A DNA stretch of 64,000 nt from an uncultured Myxococcales bacterium (lineage in GTDB: Bacteria > Myxococcota_A > Polyangia > Polyangiales > Polyangiaceae). The position numbers and the translations under genes are program-made. The stretch is from the NCBI GenBank assembly GCA_937949945.1, contig CALFEQ010000080.1, forward strand, positions 48,026 through 112,025. Reading direction: 5' to 3'. Position 1 is the first letter of the stretch; each line of letters starts with the position of its first letter. The notes beneath the pieces were generated by a model. That model ran no database searches. It was not told the DNA's origin and saw nothing but the letters and a program-made list of their open reading frames with translations. Below, piece after piece: positions 1-7,317 of the stretch.

Positions 1-985
1 CGATCGCGAAATCCACGACGCGGCCCACCTCGTGGTTGTTCACGCCGTTGACGACCGTGACGACGAGGATCACGTCGATGCCCGCGGCGTGGAGGTTCTC
101 GATCGCGCGGACTTTCACGTCGAAGAGGTTGCCGACCTTGCGGTGGCTGTTGGCCTCGTTTCCGACGCCGTCGAACTGGAGGTACGCCATCCGGAGGCCG
201 GCCTCCTTCGCCGCGCGCGCGAAGCTCGGATCCTGCGCGAAGCGAATGCCGTTCGTCGCGCACTGTACGGCGAAGAAGCCCTTCTCGCGCGCGTAGCGGA
301 TCGCGCGGAGGAAGTGGGGGCTCAGCGTGGGCTCGCCGCCGGAGAACTGGATGCTCATCTGGCGCTTCGGCCGCACCGTGACGGCGTCGTCCAGGATCTT
401 GGCGATGTCCTCCCACTCGAGCTCGTGGACGTAACCGACTTGGTTCGCGTCCATGAAGCACGGGTCGCACATCATGTTGCAGCGGTTCGTCAGGTCGACG
501 GTGAGCACGCTGCCGCGTCCGTACTTGATGCTCGACGAGCCGTGCTCGCGCAGCTTCGTGAACGGCGCGAGGAAGTCGCGCCCCGGGTACAGGCGCTCGA
601 TGCGCTTGAGGAAGTCGGCGTCGATGGCGATGACGTCCTCGAACTTGCCGTGGGTCGGGCACTCCTTCTTCATCAGGATCTGCCGGCGGCCGTCGCGCTC
701 CTCCTCGACGAGGCGAGCGCGGATCTCGCCGGGCCGCCCGTCGATGAGCGAGCGCAGATCGCGCTTGCCGGAGAGCACCTCGGCCCGCACCTCCTTCACG
801 CAGCGCGGACAGAGCGAGTCCGTCTCTCGCGGGAAACCGAGCTCCGGGAACGAACGCTCGCGTCGCTTCGGCAGCGGCGCGGGCGCCCAGGCGGGATGAG
901 GCGACGGCCGCTCGATCGCACGATTCAGCCGCTGGATCCATGGCCAAGCATGCTTGGCCGTCTTCGAAAGGGCGCGTGTGAGCAC
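1..985 (-). CDS. Radical SAM protein, MJ0619/Tes-like (C-terminus outside window)
   Basis: The reading frame enters from the left edge, so the C-terminus is missing; 328 residues are visible. GTG at 985 is chosen because an in-frame TGA lies just upstream. Residues 59-62 are a CPRC zinc-ribbon-like pair and a later KKECPTHGKFED element follows. CNMMCDPC at 169-176 is the radical SAM CxxxCxxC cluster motif, and FSGGEP about 40 residues on is the SAM-binding GGE motif. This N-terminal layout is characteristic of the MJ0619 family, which includes archaeal tetraether lipid synthase (Tes). The enzyme presumably binds one or more 4Fe-4S clusters and makes C-C or methyl transfer reactions on a lipid or cofactor. 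Substrate is inferred only from family resemblance. It is divergent from yjbQ. Confidence 0.85.
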   Translation of the reverse strand, partial: MLTRALSKTAKHAWPWIQRLNRAIERPSPHPAWAPAPLPKRRERSFPELGFPRETDSLCPRCVKEVRAEVLSGKRDLRSLIDGRPGEIRARLVEEERDGRRQILMKKECPTHGKFEDVIAIDADFLKRIERLYPGRDFLAPFTKLREHGSSSIKYGRGSVLTVDLTNRCNMMCDPCFMDANQVGYVHELEWEDIAKILDDAVTVRPKRQMSIQFSGGEPTLSPHFLRAIRYAREKGFFAVQCATNGIRFAQDPSFARAAKEAGLRMAYLQFDGVGNEANSHRKVGNLFDVKVRAIENLHAAGIDVILVVTVVNGVNNHEVGRVVDFAI

Positions 986-1154
986 GGCTCAGCACATTAT
1001 CGGAAGCCCGACTGCCCGACCAGTACCCCTCTCGGCCGACGCGTTCGCCTCTCGCCGGCGCAGGGCAGAAGGTTCGGACGGCTACACCGGGTCGCGTCCT
1101 GGGCTAATGTCCCACGCACCGGGCCGGCGGAACGGGAGGCCCTCGGAGCGATTC

Positions 1155-1568
1155 ATGAAGAGCCACACCGAGTACTTCACCTTCAACACGAAGAAGAGGC
1201 GGGAGCTCGTCCACCTGACGCCGACGCTCGAAGAGGTGCTCGCGCGTTCGGGCATACAGGAAGGGTTCATGCTCGTCAGCGCGATGCACATCACCGCGGG
1301 TGTCTTCGTCAACGACGACGAGCCGGGCCTCCACGAGGACATCTGGAAGTGGCTCGAGGGCCTCGCGCCTTTCCGTGAAGACTACAAGCATCACCGCACG
1401 GGCGAGGACAACGGGGACGCGCACCTCAAGTCGCTCCTCATCCATCACGAGGTCATCGTCCCGGTGACGAAGGGGCGGCTCGATCTCGGCACCTGGCAGC
1501 GCGTCTTCTACGCCGAGTTCGACGGACAGCGAAACAAGCGCGTCATCGTCAAGGTGCTCGGAGAGTGA
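1155..1568 (+). CDS. YjbQ/UPF0047 family protein (secondary thiamine-phosphate synthase-like)
   Basis: 137 residues, the usual length of the family. The conserved core HITAGVFVNDDEPG, then HHRTGEDNGDAHLKS and GRLDLGTWQRVFYAEFDG, is clearly visible and matches YjbQ proteins, some of which show weak thiamine-phosphate synthase activity; the physiological role is unsettled. The ATG at 1155 is preferred over an upstream in-frame ATG (954) because the intervening residues look non-coding and GGAG sits six bases upstream. The stop codon overlaps the GTG start of the next lipoprotein gene, so the two are probably cotranscribed. Cytosolic, no signal peptide. Confidence 0.9.
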   Translation: MKSHTEYFTFNTKKRRELVHLTPTLEEVLARSGIQEGFMLVSAMHITAGVFVNDDEPGLHEDIWKWLEGLAPFREDYKHHRTGEDNGDAHLKSLLIHHEVIVPVTKGRLDLGTWQRVFYAEFDGQRNKRVIVKVLGE

Positions 1569-2917
1569 ACGTGCGGCTCGCGCGTGCTCCGGCGGCGATC
1601 GCGCTCGTCGTCCTCCTCGCGTGCGGTCCGTCGGCGCCGAGCGCGAGCGCGCCCACCGCCGATCCCGCGCCGCCGAGCTCGGCCGCGTTCGACCGGCTCG
1701 AGGAGGAGATCCTCCGCGACCTGGCCGCCACCGACCGGCGCATCGCCGTGCGTGCGCGGATCACGCCCTCCGAAGAGGACCTCCGACGCGTGACGATGGC
1801 GGCGGTGCTCCGGGAGGATCCGACGCTCGGAGTCATCGCCGGCTCGATCGATCCCTTCTCCTTCGATGCGCGCGCTCGTGGCCTCGAGGCGATACGCGCG
1901 AAGGTCGCGTCGCTCCCGAGCCCCGCCGAGCCTTCGGCCACGAGCGAGCGCGAGCTCCTCGGGCGGCTCGTCGACGCGGAGGTCGTCCGCCTCGAGGAGG
2001 AGCGCGCGCTCCCGCGCTCGGCGAGCTCGCTCGTACGCGCGATCGTCGACACCTGGCAGCCGCCGAAGAGCGAGCGGGAGCGCGGCGATCACGATCGCCT
2101 CCTCGCACGCCGCCTCCGCGAGCTGCGCGAGACGCTGGCGGCGACGGATCCCGGCGTCGCCCTCGACGTCGTGCGCGCGCGCGAGCTCGACGACGCGCTC
2201 GACGCCCTCGAGCGCCTCGCCGCACCGGGCTTCACGCAGACGACGCAGGAGCTCGTCCGCTTGCGCGACGCCCTCGAGGCGGCCGACTCCCGTCCTCCGG
2301 CGGAGGCTCGCTCGGACTTCCGCGCGGTCGCGCGAAGCGCGCGTGCGCACCTCGGGGTCTCCTCGGACGCGGACGAGCTGTCGCGCCGCCTCGCCGCGCT
2401 CGCCGTCGAGCTGCGAGCGCGCGCCGAGCAGGCGGTCGGAGGCGCGGGCATCGGCCGAGACGAGCTCGCAGAGAGGCTCGAGAAGCACGTCTTCGCCGCA
2501 GGCCCGTGCCACGACGCCGTGCCGGGCTCGCGCGTCCGCTCCATGGCCGCGCCGAAGGAGCGCGAGCCGGCGTGTCATCTCCGCCACCTCGTCGCGCGCG
2601 CCGACGATCCCACGGCTCATGCCGTCGCGCTCGCGGCGATGCACGATCACGTCGTCGTCGCCCTTTGGGCCGTGGACGTCGCACGCGGCGCCTCCACGAT
2701 CGCCGCGGCGCAAGGCACGCATCGCCTGCTCGCTCCCGTGCTCCCGGAGGTCCGCGCACGTTACGAGCGAATCGCGGTCGCGCGACCGGTCGCAGCGATC
2801 GGCGCCGGCGAGACGGCACGCATCCTCATGGCAGGCGACCCGAAGGCCCGAGCCGCTGCGTGGTCAGCGCTCGGAGACGTTCCACTCGACGTGGCCGCGC
2901 GCGCTCTCTCCCGCTGA
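1565..2917 (+). CDS. Putative lipoprotein, Ala/Arg/Glu-rich
   Basis: 450 residues beginning with GTG that overlaps the yjbQ TGA (GTGA). The N-terminus has a basic segment, a hydrophobic stretch and the lipobox LLACG, so it should be exported and lipidated. The mature part starts with a Ser/Ala/Pro linker and then forms long Glu/Arg/Ala-rich helices (many LRELRETL-like segments) over most of the chain. Three further Cys occur in the C-terminal third. I recognise no catalytic domain; the helical character resembles myxobacterial DUF885-like or other surface lipoproteins but I cannot assign it. Its 3' end overlaps the small convergent gene at 2864-3034. Confidence 0.75.
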   Translation: MNVRLARAPAAIALVVLLACGPSAPSASAPTADPAPPSSAAFDRLEEEILRDLAATDRRIAVRARITPSEEDLRRVTMAAVLREDPTLGVIAGSIDPFSFDARARGLEAIRAKVASLPSPAEPSATSERELLGRLVDAEVVRLEEERALPRSASSLVRAIVDTWQPPKSERERGDHDRLLARRLRELRETLAATDPGVALDVVRARELDDALDALERLAAPGFTQTTQELVRLRDALEAADSRPPAEARSDFRAVARSARAHLGVSSDADELSRRLAALAVELRARAEQAVGGAGIGRDELAERLEKHVFAAGPCHDAVPGSRVRSMAAPKEREPACHLRHLVARADDPTAHAVALAAMHDHVVVALWAVDVARGASTIAAAQGTHRLLAPVLPEVRARYERIAVARPVAAIGAGETARILMAGDPKARAAAWSALGDVPLDVAARALSR

Positions 2918-3034
2918 CGGCTCCTCGAAGTCGTCGGTAGGCTCGTCCATCACGTGACCGACGAGCTGCCAGGCGGTGGCCACGACGAGCAAGAGATGGG
3001 CGACGCCGAGCGCGGGCCGAAGCCGCTCGTACAT
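2864..3034 (-). CDS. Small single-pass membrane protein
   Basis: 56 residues. ATG at 3034 is chosen because a strong GGAGGAGG ribosome binding site lies seven bases upstream; a longer in-frame extension upstream has no coding character. Residues 8-28 (GVAHLLLVVATAWQLVGHV) form one membrane segment followed by an acidic tail rich in Glu, Asp and Ser. The last 54 bases are antisense to the 3' end of the convergent lipoprotein gene. I recognise no family. The good ribosome binding site and transmembrane segment argue for a real gene, but its short length leaves doubt. Confidence 0.5.
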   Translation of the reverse strand: MYERLRPALGVAHLLLVVATAWQLVGHVMDEPTDDFEEPSAGESARGHVEWNVSER

Positions 3035-3295
3035 CCTCGAACCTCCTCCGATCGAGCGGCCTCGGTTCGAGGGCCGCACCGTGCCGAACGCACGGGCCGT
3101 GCCGCCGAGGTCCATGTGACATCTCGCGGACTTCGCGCACCGGCCGAAAGGATCGCGCGCGGACCATGGGTGCTGGACGCGCCACGGCGCCGCCGCGAGG
3201 ATCGATGCGTCGAGGTGTCGGGTGGCGCCGACACTCGCGTCAGGACGATGCGATCGCGATCGATGCACGGCGATGCAGTCGAGTAGGATCGAGAC

Positions 3296-4132
3296 ATGCC
3301 GGCGGAGCAAGCTCCCCCTGTCGATCCGCTGGCGAGCTTGCGCGCCTACTGCTCACGCGTCGGCTTCGATCTCGACCGAGCGAGCGGCTCGCTCCTCGAG
3401 CGGATGCGCCTGCTCGCCGAGCGCTCGAAGACGTTCGACGATGCGACACGCACGGCTTCCTATGCGGAGCGCATCTTCGACCACTACGACGCGACGAAGC
3501 CGTCGGCGAAGTTCACCCCGCTCGAACGGCGTACCGTCGTGCTCGCGTGTCTCTTCTCGGACGTCGGCAAGACGGGGCCGGTCGGCGCGGACGAGGCCGA
3601 CCGCAGGCTCATCGTCGACATGTTCTCCGTCGAGGGCGTGCGCGACGAGACGCAGCCGGTCTCACGCTTCCTCCGGACGTACTTCCCCGACGACTGCGAG
3701 AAGCGCATCGCACGCTTCGCCGCGCTCGGCCTCGATCCGGAGATGTCGATGCGCCAGTTCTGGAACCTCCACAGCGGCTGGACGCTGGCCGTCGCCGAAG
3801 AGGCTCGGCTCCCTCCCGAGGCCGTGGCCGCCGCCGCGACGCATCACCTCCTCGACGACGTGAATCCGCAGGCCATCGTCGGCGACGATCATCGCTTCAC
3901 GCGCGACTTCGGCGAGAACCGCACGTTCGATCGCGCCGAGAAGCTCGTCATCGTGCTCGACAAGTACGACGCGGTCCGGCGGCGCGGGCGCCGCACGCAC
4001 GCCGAAGCGATCGAGTGGCTACGCGATCGGGTCGCCTCGCACCCACGCTTCCGCGGCGACCGCGAGCTCGAGACGCTCATCGACGACGTGGACGTCGTGC
4101 TGAAGACGTCCGACGAGCCCGCGGCGGGATGA
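3296..4132 (+). CDS. HD-domain (HD-GYP-like) protein with degenerate metal site
   Basis: 278 residues, no signal peptide. An all-helical HD-type fold is suggested by LACLFSDVGKTGP (where HDxGK is expected), followed by HSGWTLAVAEEARLPPE and AAATHHLLDD, the usual order of HD-GYP/HDOD motifs. The HD dyad reads SD, so the first metal-binding His is lost, and no GYP motif is visible. The C-terminus (EKLVIVLDKYDAVRRRGR) matches the helix that in HD-GYP proteins follows the active site. It may bind but not cleave a nucleotide such as cyclic-di-GMP; this is inference. ATG at 3296 has only a weak AGGA upstream. Convergent with leucine dehydrogenase. Confidence 0.75.
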   Translation: MPAEQAPPVDPLASLRAYCSRVGFDLDRASGSLLERMRLLAERSKTFDDATRTASYAERIFDHYDATKPSAKFTPLERRTVVLACLFSDVGKTGPVGADEADRRLIVDMFSVEGVRDETQPVSRFLRTYFPDDCEKRIARFAALGLDPEMSMRQFWNLHSGWTLAVAEEARLPPEAVAAAATHHLLDDVNPQAIVGDDHRFTRDFGENRTFDRAEKLVIVLDKYDAVRRRGRRTHAEAIEWLRDRVASHPRFRGDRELETLIDDVDVVLKTSDEPAAG

Positions 4133-4151
4133 TTCGAGGACGTCTGCGCGA

Positions 4152-5231
4152 TCAGCGATCCTTCGCGGGAGCCGCGGGCATCTGGCTCTTCGAGACGCGC
4201 GCGAGCTTCTCCTCGACGAGCATGTCGGCGACGCGGTACGTGGGCGTACCCGTCTTCGAGCTCCGATCGGCGATCTCCCAGATCGTGTCGTAGATCTTCA
4301 TCGTCTTCTCGCGCGCCTTCTGCGGGTCGTACCCCACGACCTCCTGGGCGACGTTGATGAGGCCGCCGGCGTTGATCGCGTAGTCGGGCGCGTAGAGGAT
4401 GCCGCGCGCGTGGAGGTCGTCGCCGTGACGAGGCTCCGCGAGCTGGTTGTTCGCGGCGCCCGCGACGATCTTCGCGCGGATGCGCGCAATGGTCGTGTCG
4501 TTGAGCGCGGAGCCGAGGGCGCACGGCGCGATGACGTCGCACTCGAGCTCGAAGATCTTGTCGAGCGGCACGATCGTCGCGCCGAACTCGCGCTGGGCCC
4601 GCTCGGCCTTGAGCGGGTCGACGTCGGCGACGGAGAGCTTCGCGCCCGCTGCGTGCAGCTCCTTGCAGAGGTGGTAGCCGACGTGGCCGACGCCCTGGAC
4701 GGCGACGTGCACACCCTCGAGCTGCTCGCGGCCGAGGCGGAACTTCACGCACGCCTCGATGCCGCGCCGCACCCCGAGCGCCGTGAACGGCGACGGATCG
4801 CCGGAGCCTCCGTGCGAGACGTCCACGCCGGTGACGTGCTTCGTCACCGTACGGACGACCTCCATGTCCTCGAGCCCCGTGCCGCTGTCCTCGGCCGTGA
4901 TGTAGTGACCGCCCAGGTTCTCGACGAACCGGCCGAAGGCGCGGAACAGAGCGACGCGGTCGAAGTGCTGCTTCGGGCGGATGATGACGCTCTTGCCGCC
5001 GCCGTGCGGGAGGCCGGCGAGCGCGGCCTTGTACGTCATGCCGCGGGCGAGCCGGAGCGCGTCGATGAGCGCTTGCTCGTCCGTGTCGTATTCGAGGAAG
5101 CGGCATCCCCCCAGGGCGGGGCCGAGACGCGAGTCGTGGATGGCCACGATCGCCTTGAGGCCGCTCGCCTTGTCGTAGTCGAAGTGAACCTCGCCATAGT
5201 CGTACGCCCTGAGAAGCCCGAACAGATCCAT
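4152..5231 (-). CDS. ldh: Leucine dehydrogenase (Glu/Leu/Phe/Val dehydrogenase family)
   Basis: 359 residues, normal length. It catalyses NAD-dependent reversible oxidative deamination of branched-chain L-amino acids, supplying alpha-keto acids for catabolism and branched-chain fatty acid primers. GGCRF at 41-45, Lys68 (GMTYKAAL) and catalytic Lys80 in GLPHGGGKS match the numbering of Bacillus leucine dehydrogenase. The Rossmann motif VQGVGHVG is near residue 180. A conserved GAANNQL segment follows. GGAGG lies four bases before ATG. The substrate could also be valine or phenylalanine. Myxobacteria use leucine-derived iso-branched lipids, so the role fits; that link is inference. Confidence 0.93.
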   Translation of the reverse strand: MDLFGLLRAYDYGEVHFDYDKASGLKAIVAIHDSRLGPALGGCRFLEYDTDEQALIDALRLARGMTYKAALAGLPHGGGKSVIIRPKQHFDRVALFRAFGRFVENLGGHYITAEDSGTGLEDMEVVRTVTKHVTGVDVSHGGSGDPSPFTALGVRRGIEACVKFRLGREQLEGVHVAVQGVGHVGYHLCKELHAAGAKLSVADVDPLKAERAQREFGATIVPLDKIFELECDVIAPCALGSALNDTTIARIRAKIVAGAANNQLAEPRHGDDLHARGILYAPDYAINAGGLINVAQEVVGYDPQKAREKTMKIYDTIWEIADRSSKTGTPTYRVADMLVEEKLARVSKSQMPAAPAKDR

Positions 5232-5347
5232 CGCGCCTCCGCGTCTACCACAGACTCAGCTCGGCCAGGCAAGCACTTCGGACACTCGCCCGCCCCAGAC
5301 GTCTCACCTCATCCGTGAGCTACGACGACGGCGCGGGTCGTGGCCCG

Positions 5348-6142
5348 TCACTCGACGACGCGAAACACCACGCGGTCGAAGCGAGCTCGGACCTCCCCTT
5401 CCCGGTCGGTGACGTTGGTGAAGTACGTCCCGAGCATGACGTCGAGCGTGTCACAGTCGTTGTCGGCGTCGTCGAGCTGGAGGTTCGCGACCTCCGTGTG
5501 GTCGAGCAGCATGCGGAGGGCCCGGGACTCCGACTCCACCTCCAGCGTCATGTGCACGGGCGTTCCGGGCTCCAGGGAGCCGACCCTCGGTTTCTTCTCC
5601 GGCACGTGCAGGAGGAGCCCAGCCGGCGCGACGGAGAGCCCCGTGAAGTAGCTGCACGTCTTCCCGAGGAGACCGAGCCCCGCCAGCACGGCGTAGTCGA
5701 GCTCGAACCGTTCGACGACGAGATCCACGTCGAGGACCACTCGTCGCAAGTCCTTCGGTGTATTCGAAGCATCGAACACGCGAAACGCGAGGTAAGCGTT
5801 TCGCTCGCCCTTCCCGCGCCGGAGCCCGGCCGTGAGAGCGTCGCCCGCATCCGGAAGGAACGACGGCCCGCGCTCGAAGTACTGGTCCCCGGCGTCGGTC
5901 ATCTCGTGCGCGCCGAAGGGCACCTTCGCGGTCTCGTCGTCGAAGTCCAGGCACAGCTTCACCGTCGGATCGTCCCTGCGAACCTGGTCGCAGTACGTTC
6001 CGGCGCCTGCCTCCGGCCCGCCGCCGGAGCTCGTCGCGCTCGCGTCGGCCGGGTCCCCGCTCGAGCCGCTGTCGTTCGTCGCGGCCCCGAAGGCCGTGCA
6101 CGCCGACGACAGCAGGACGAGAGCGAAGAAAAAGCGCGGCAT
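5348..6142 (-). CDS. Putative lipoprotein
   Basis: 264 residues. Signal peptide MPRFFFALVLLSSAC with lipobox LSSAC, then a long Ala/Gly/Ser/Asp linker typical of myxobacterial surface lipoproteins. The mature domain starts near YCDQVRRDDPTVKLCLDFDD and looks all-beta (concanavalin-like, jelly-roll type architecture is plausible): regular alternation of hydrophobic strands and the phrase VKLCLDFDDE, which recurs in this kind of secreted protein. No catalytic residues are evident. It lies 46 bases downstream of the DUF4340 gene on the same strand and may be read through from the ABC exporter operon. Confidence 0.75.
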   Translation of the reverse strand: MPRFFFALVLLSSACTAFGAATNDSGSSGDPADASATSSGGGPEAGAGTYCDQVRRDDPTVKLCLDFDDETAKVPFGAHEMTDAGDQYFERGPSFLPDAGDALTAGLRRGKGERNAYLAFRVFDASNTPKDLRRVVLDVDLVVERFELDYAVLAGLGLLGKTCSYFTGLSVAPAGLLLHVPEKKPRVGSLEPGTPVHMTLEVESESRALRMLLDHTEVANLQLDDADNDCDTLDVMLGTYFTNVTDREGEVRARFDRVVFRVVE

Positions 6143-6187
6143 CCCCGGGAAGGATACCGCGCCACGGACGAGCTGAAAGCCGCCGGG

Positions 6188-7204
6188 TCAGTGCCCGTGC
6201 GGATCGGCGTGCGCTTGCGTGTCGTCGTCCTTCTTATCCTTCTTTTCCGCGCCGGCGTCGGCGGGCTTCTGGAACTTCGAGACCTCGGCGAGCGCCCACT
6301 CCGCGTTCCAGGACGGGATGCTGTAGATGGTGTCCGAGCCTTCCTTCATCGCCCAGCGGTTCGAGCCCGTGGAGGTCTTGCCCACCTTCAGCACGAACTT
6401 GCCGGCGTTGTCCTTGAGCTGGATGGTGACGGTCGACTCCGGCGTGTCGAGACCGGTCTCCGCCAAGGTCTTGCCGTCGCCGAAGTCGTCGGCCGTGAGC
6501 GACTTGAACGAGCGGACCGCGTCCTTGACCTTCTCCTCGTCGAAGCGCGCGATGGGAGCGCCCTTCCAGGTGCCGCTCCACTTGTCCCCCTCCTTCGTGA
6601 AGGAGAGGACGCCGTCCTTCTTCGCGATCGTGAGGCCGTTCGCGTTCTGATCGTCGTACTTGAAGATCTCCGTGTCGCGGAAGCCCTTGACCTCACGCGT
6701 GTAGAGGTAGCTCGAGTAGCCGGACACCGTGTAGATGCCGGGCTTGCCCTCGACCATCACGATCTGACCGCGCGGGCCCGAGGCTCCGAACATGAGGTCG
6801 ATCTTCTTGTCGCCGCCCTTGTACGCGACGACGTGGACCGCCTTCTCGGGGACGAGGTCGTAGTCCTTCTTCGAGTCCTCGGTGGCCTGGTCCGAGATGA
6901 TCTCCTTCGGCTTGAGCTCTTTGAGGTTCTTGACGAGCTGATCGACGTTGGACTGGTTCGCCGGAGCCTGGACGGGCTTTACGACCTCCCACTTGTCGCC
7001 CTTCTTCTCGACGACGATCTCGTCCTTGTCGCCGTTCTTGATGCTGACCTTGTCGATCTCGTCGAGGTTCTTGATCTCGGGGATCTCGGCGCTCCTCGTC
7101 GTCGACCTACCGACCTGGTCGTCCTTGTTCTTGGCCCAGTAGATCGCGCCACCGAGACCGACGAGGATGATGACGCCCGCGTACAGTTTGGTGCTCTGGC
7201 TCAT
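6188..7204 (-). CDS. DUF4340 domain-containing protein
   Basis: 338 residues. One N-terminal transmembrane anchor (residues 6-24) followed by a Lys/Asp-rich periplasmic region with the DUF4340 pattern: ahead of VVEKKGDKWEVVKPV, then repeated WSGTWKG, IARFDEEKVKD and FVLKVGKTSTGS segments. DUF4340 proteins are habitually encoded beside GldA/GldF/GldG-type ABC exporters, as here, where it is the last gene of that operon. Its job is unknown but is presumably periplasmic and connected with the exporter. The C-terminal tail is charged and ends HADPHGH. The upstream spacer carries heptamer repeats. Confidence 0.88.
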   Translation of the reverse strand: MSQSTKLYAGVIILVGLGGAIYWAKNKDDQVGRSTTRSAEIPEIKNLDEIDKVSIKNGDKDEIVVEKKGDKWEVVKPVQAPANQSNVDQLVKNLKELKPKEIISDQATEDSKKDYDLVPEKAVHVVAYKGGDKKIDLMFGASGPRGQIVMVEGKPGIYTVSGYSSYLYTREVKGFRDTEIFKYDDQNANGLTIAKKDGVLSFTKEGDKWSGTWKGAPIARFDEEKVKDAVRSFKSLTADDFGDGKTLAETGLDTPESTVTIQLKDNAGKFVLKVGKTSTGSNRWAMKEGSDTIYSIPSWNAEWALAEVSKFQKPADAGAEKKDKKDDDTQAHADPHGH

Positions 7205-7205
7205 T

Positions 7206-7238
7206 CTCAGTCCTCAGTCCTCAGTCCTCAGTCCTCAG
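7206..7238. repeat. CTCAGTC heptamer tandem repeat (4.7 copies)
   Basis: Four perfect copies of the 7-base unit CTCAGTC plus CTCAG, directly after the DUF4340 start codon on its upstream side, in the spacer between the GldG-like and DUF4340 genes. The same unit or its complement recurs at 11646-11674 and 11891-11920. Copy number and perfect phase rule out coding constraint here. Confidence 0.95.
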
Positions 7239-7269
7239 CGACTCCGCCTTCCGCCGGCCTCGGCTCGCA

Positions 7270-7307
7270 GGCTCCATCTCTGGAGCCTTCCGCCCGGAGC
7301 CCGGAGC
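7270..7307. repeat. GGCTCCA/TGGAGCC heptamer cluster with hairpin
   Basis: GGCTCCA at 7270-7276 and its exact complement TGGAGCC at 7281-7287 form a 7-bp hairpin with a TCTC loop; two direct CCGGAGC copies follow at 7294-7307. It sits in the 113-base spacer between the GldG-like and DUF4340 genes, next to the CTCAGTC array. Confidence 0.85.
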
Positions 7308-7317
7308 CTCTCCAGGG

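Noticed and set aside
32..1378. Long plus-strand open frame at the left edge
   Set aside because: It is the antisense shadow of the radical SAM gene; its translation is Arg/Ala/Glu low-complexity and carries no motif, while the minus strand shows the CxxxCxxC cluster motif.
1508..2722. 404-residue minus-strand frame opposite the first lipoprotein gene
   Set aside because: Arg-rich composition without motifs; the plus strand has a signal peptide, lipobox and overlapping start with yjbQ.
3000..3300. tRNA-like GGTTCGAGG near 3063
   Set aside because: No acceptor or anticodon stem can be formed around it; no tRNA was found in the window.
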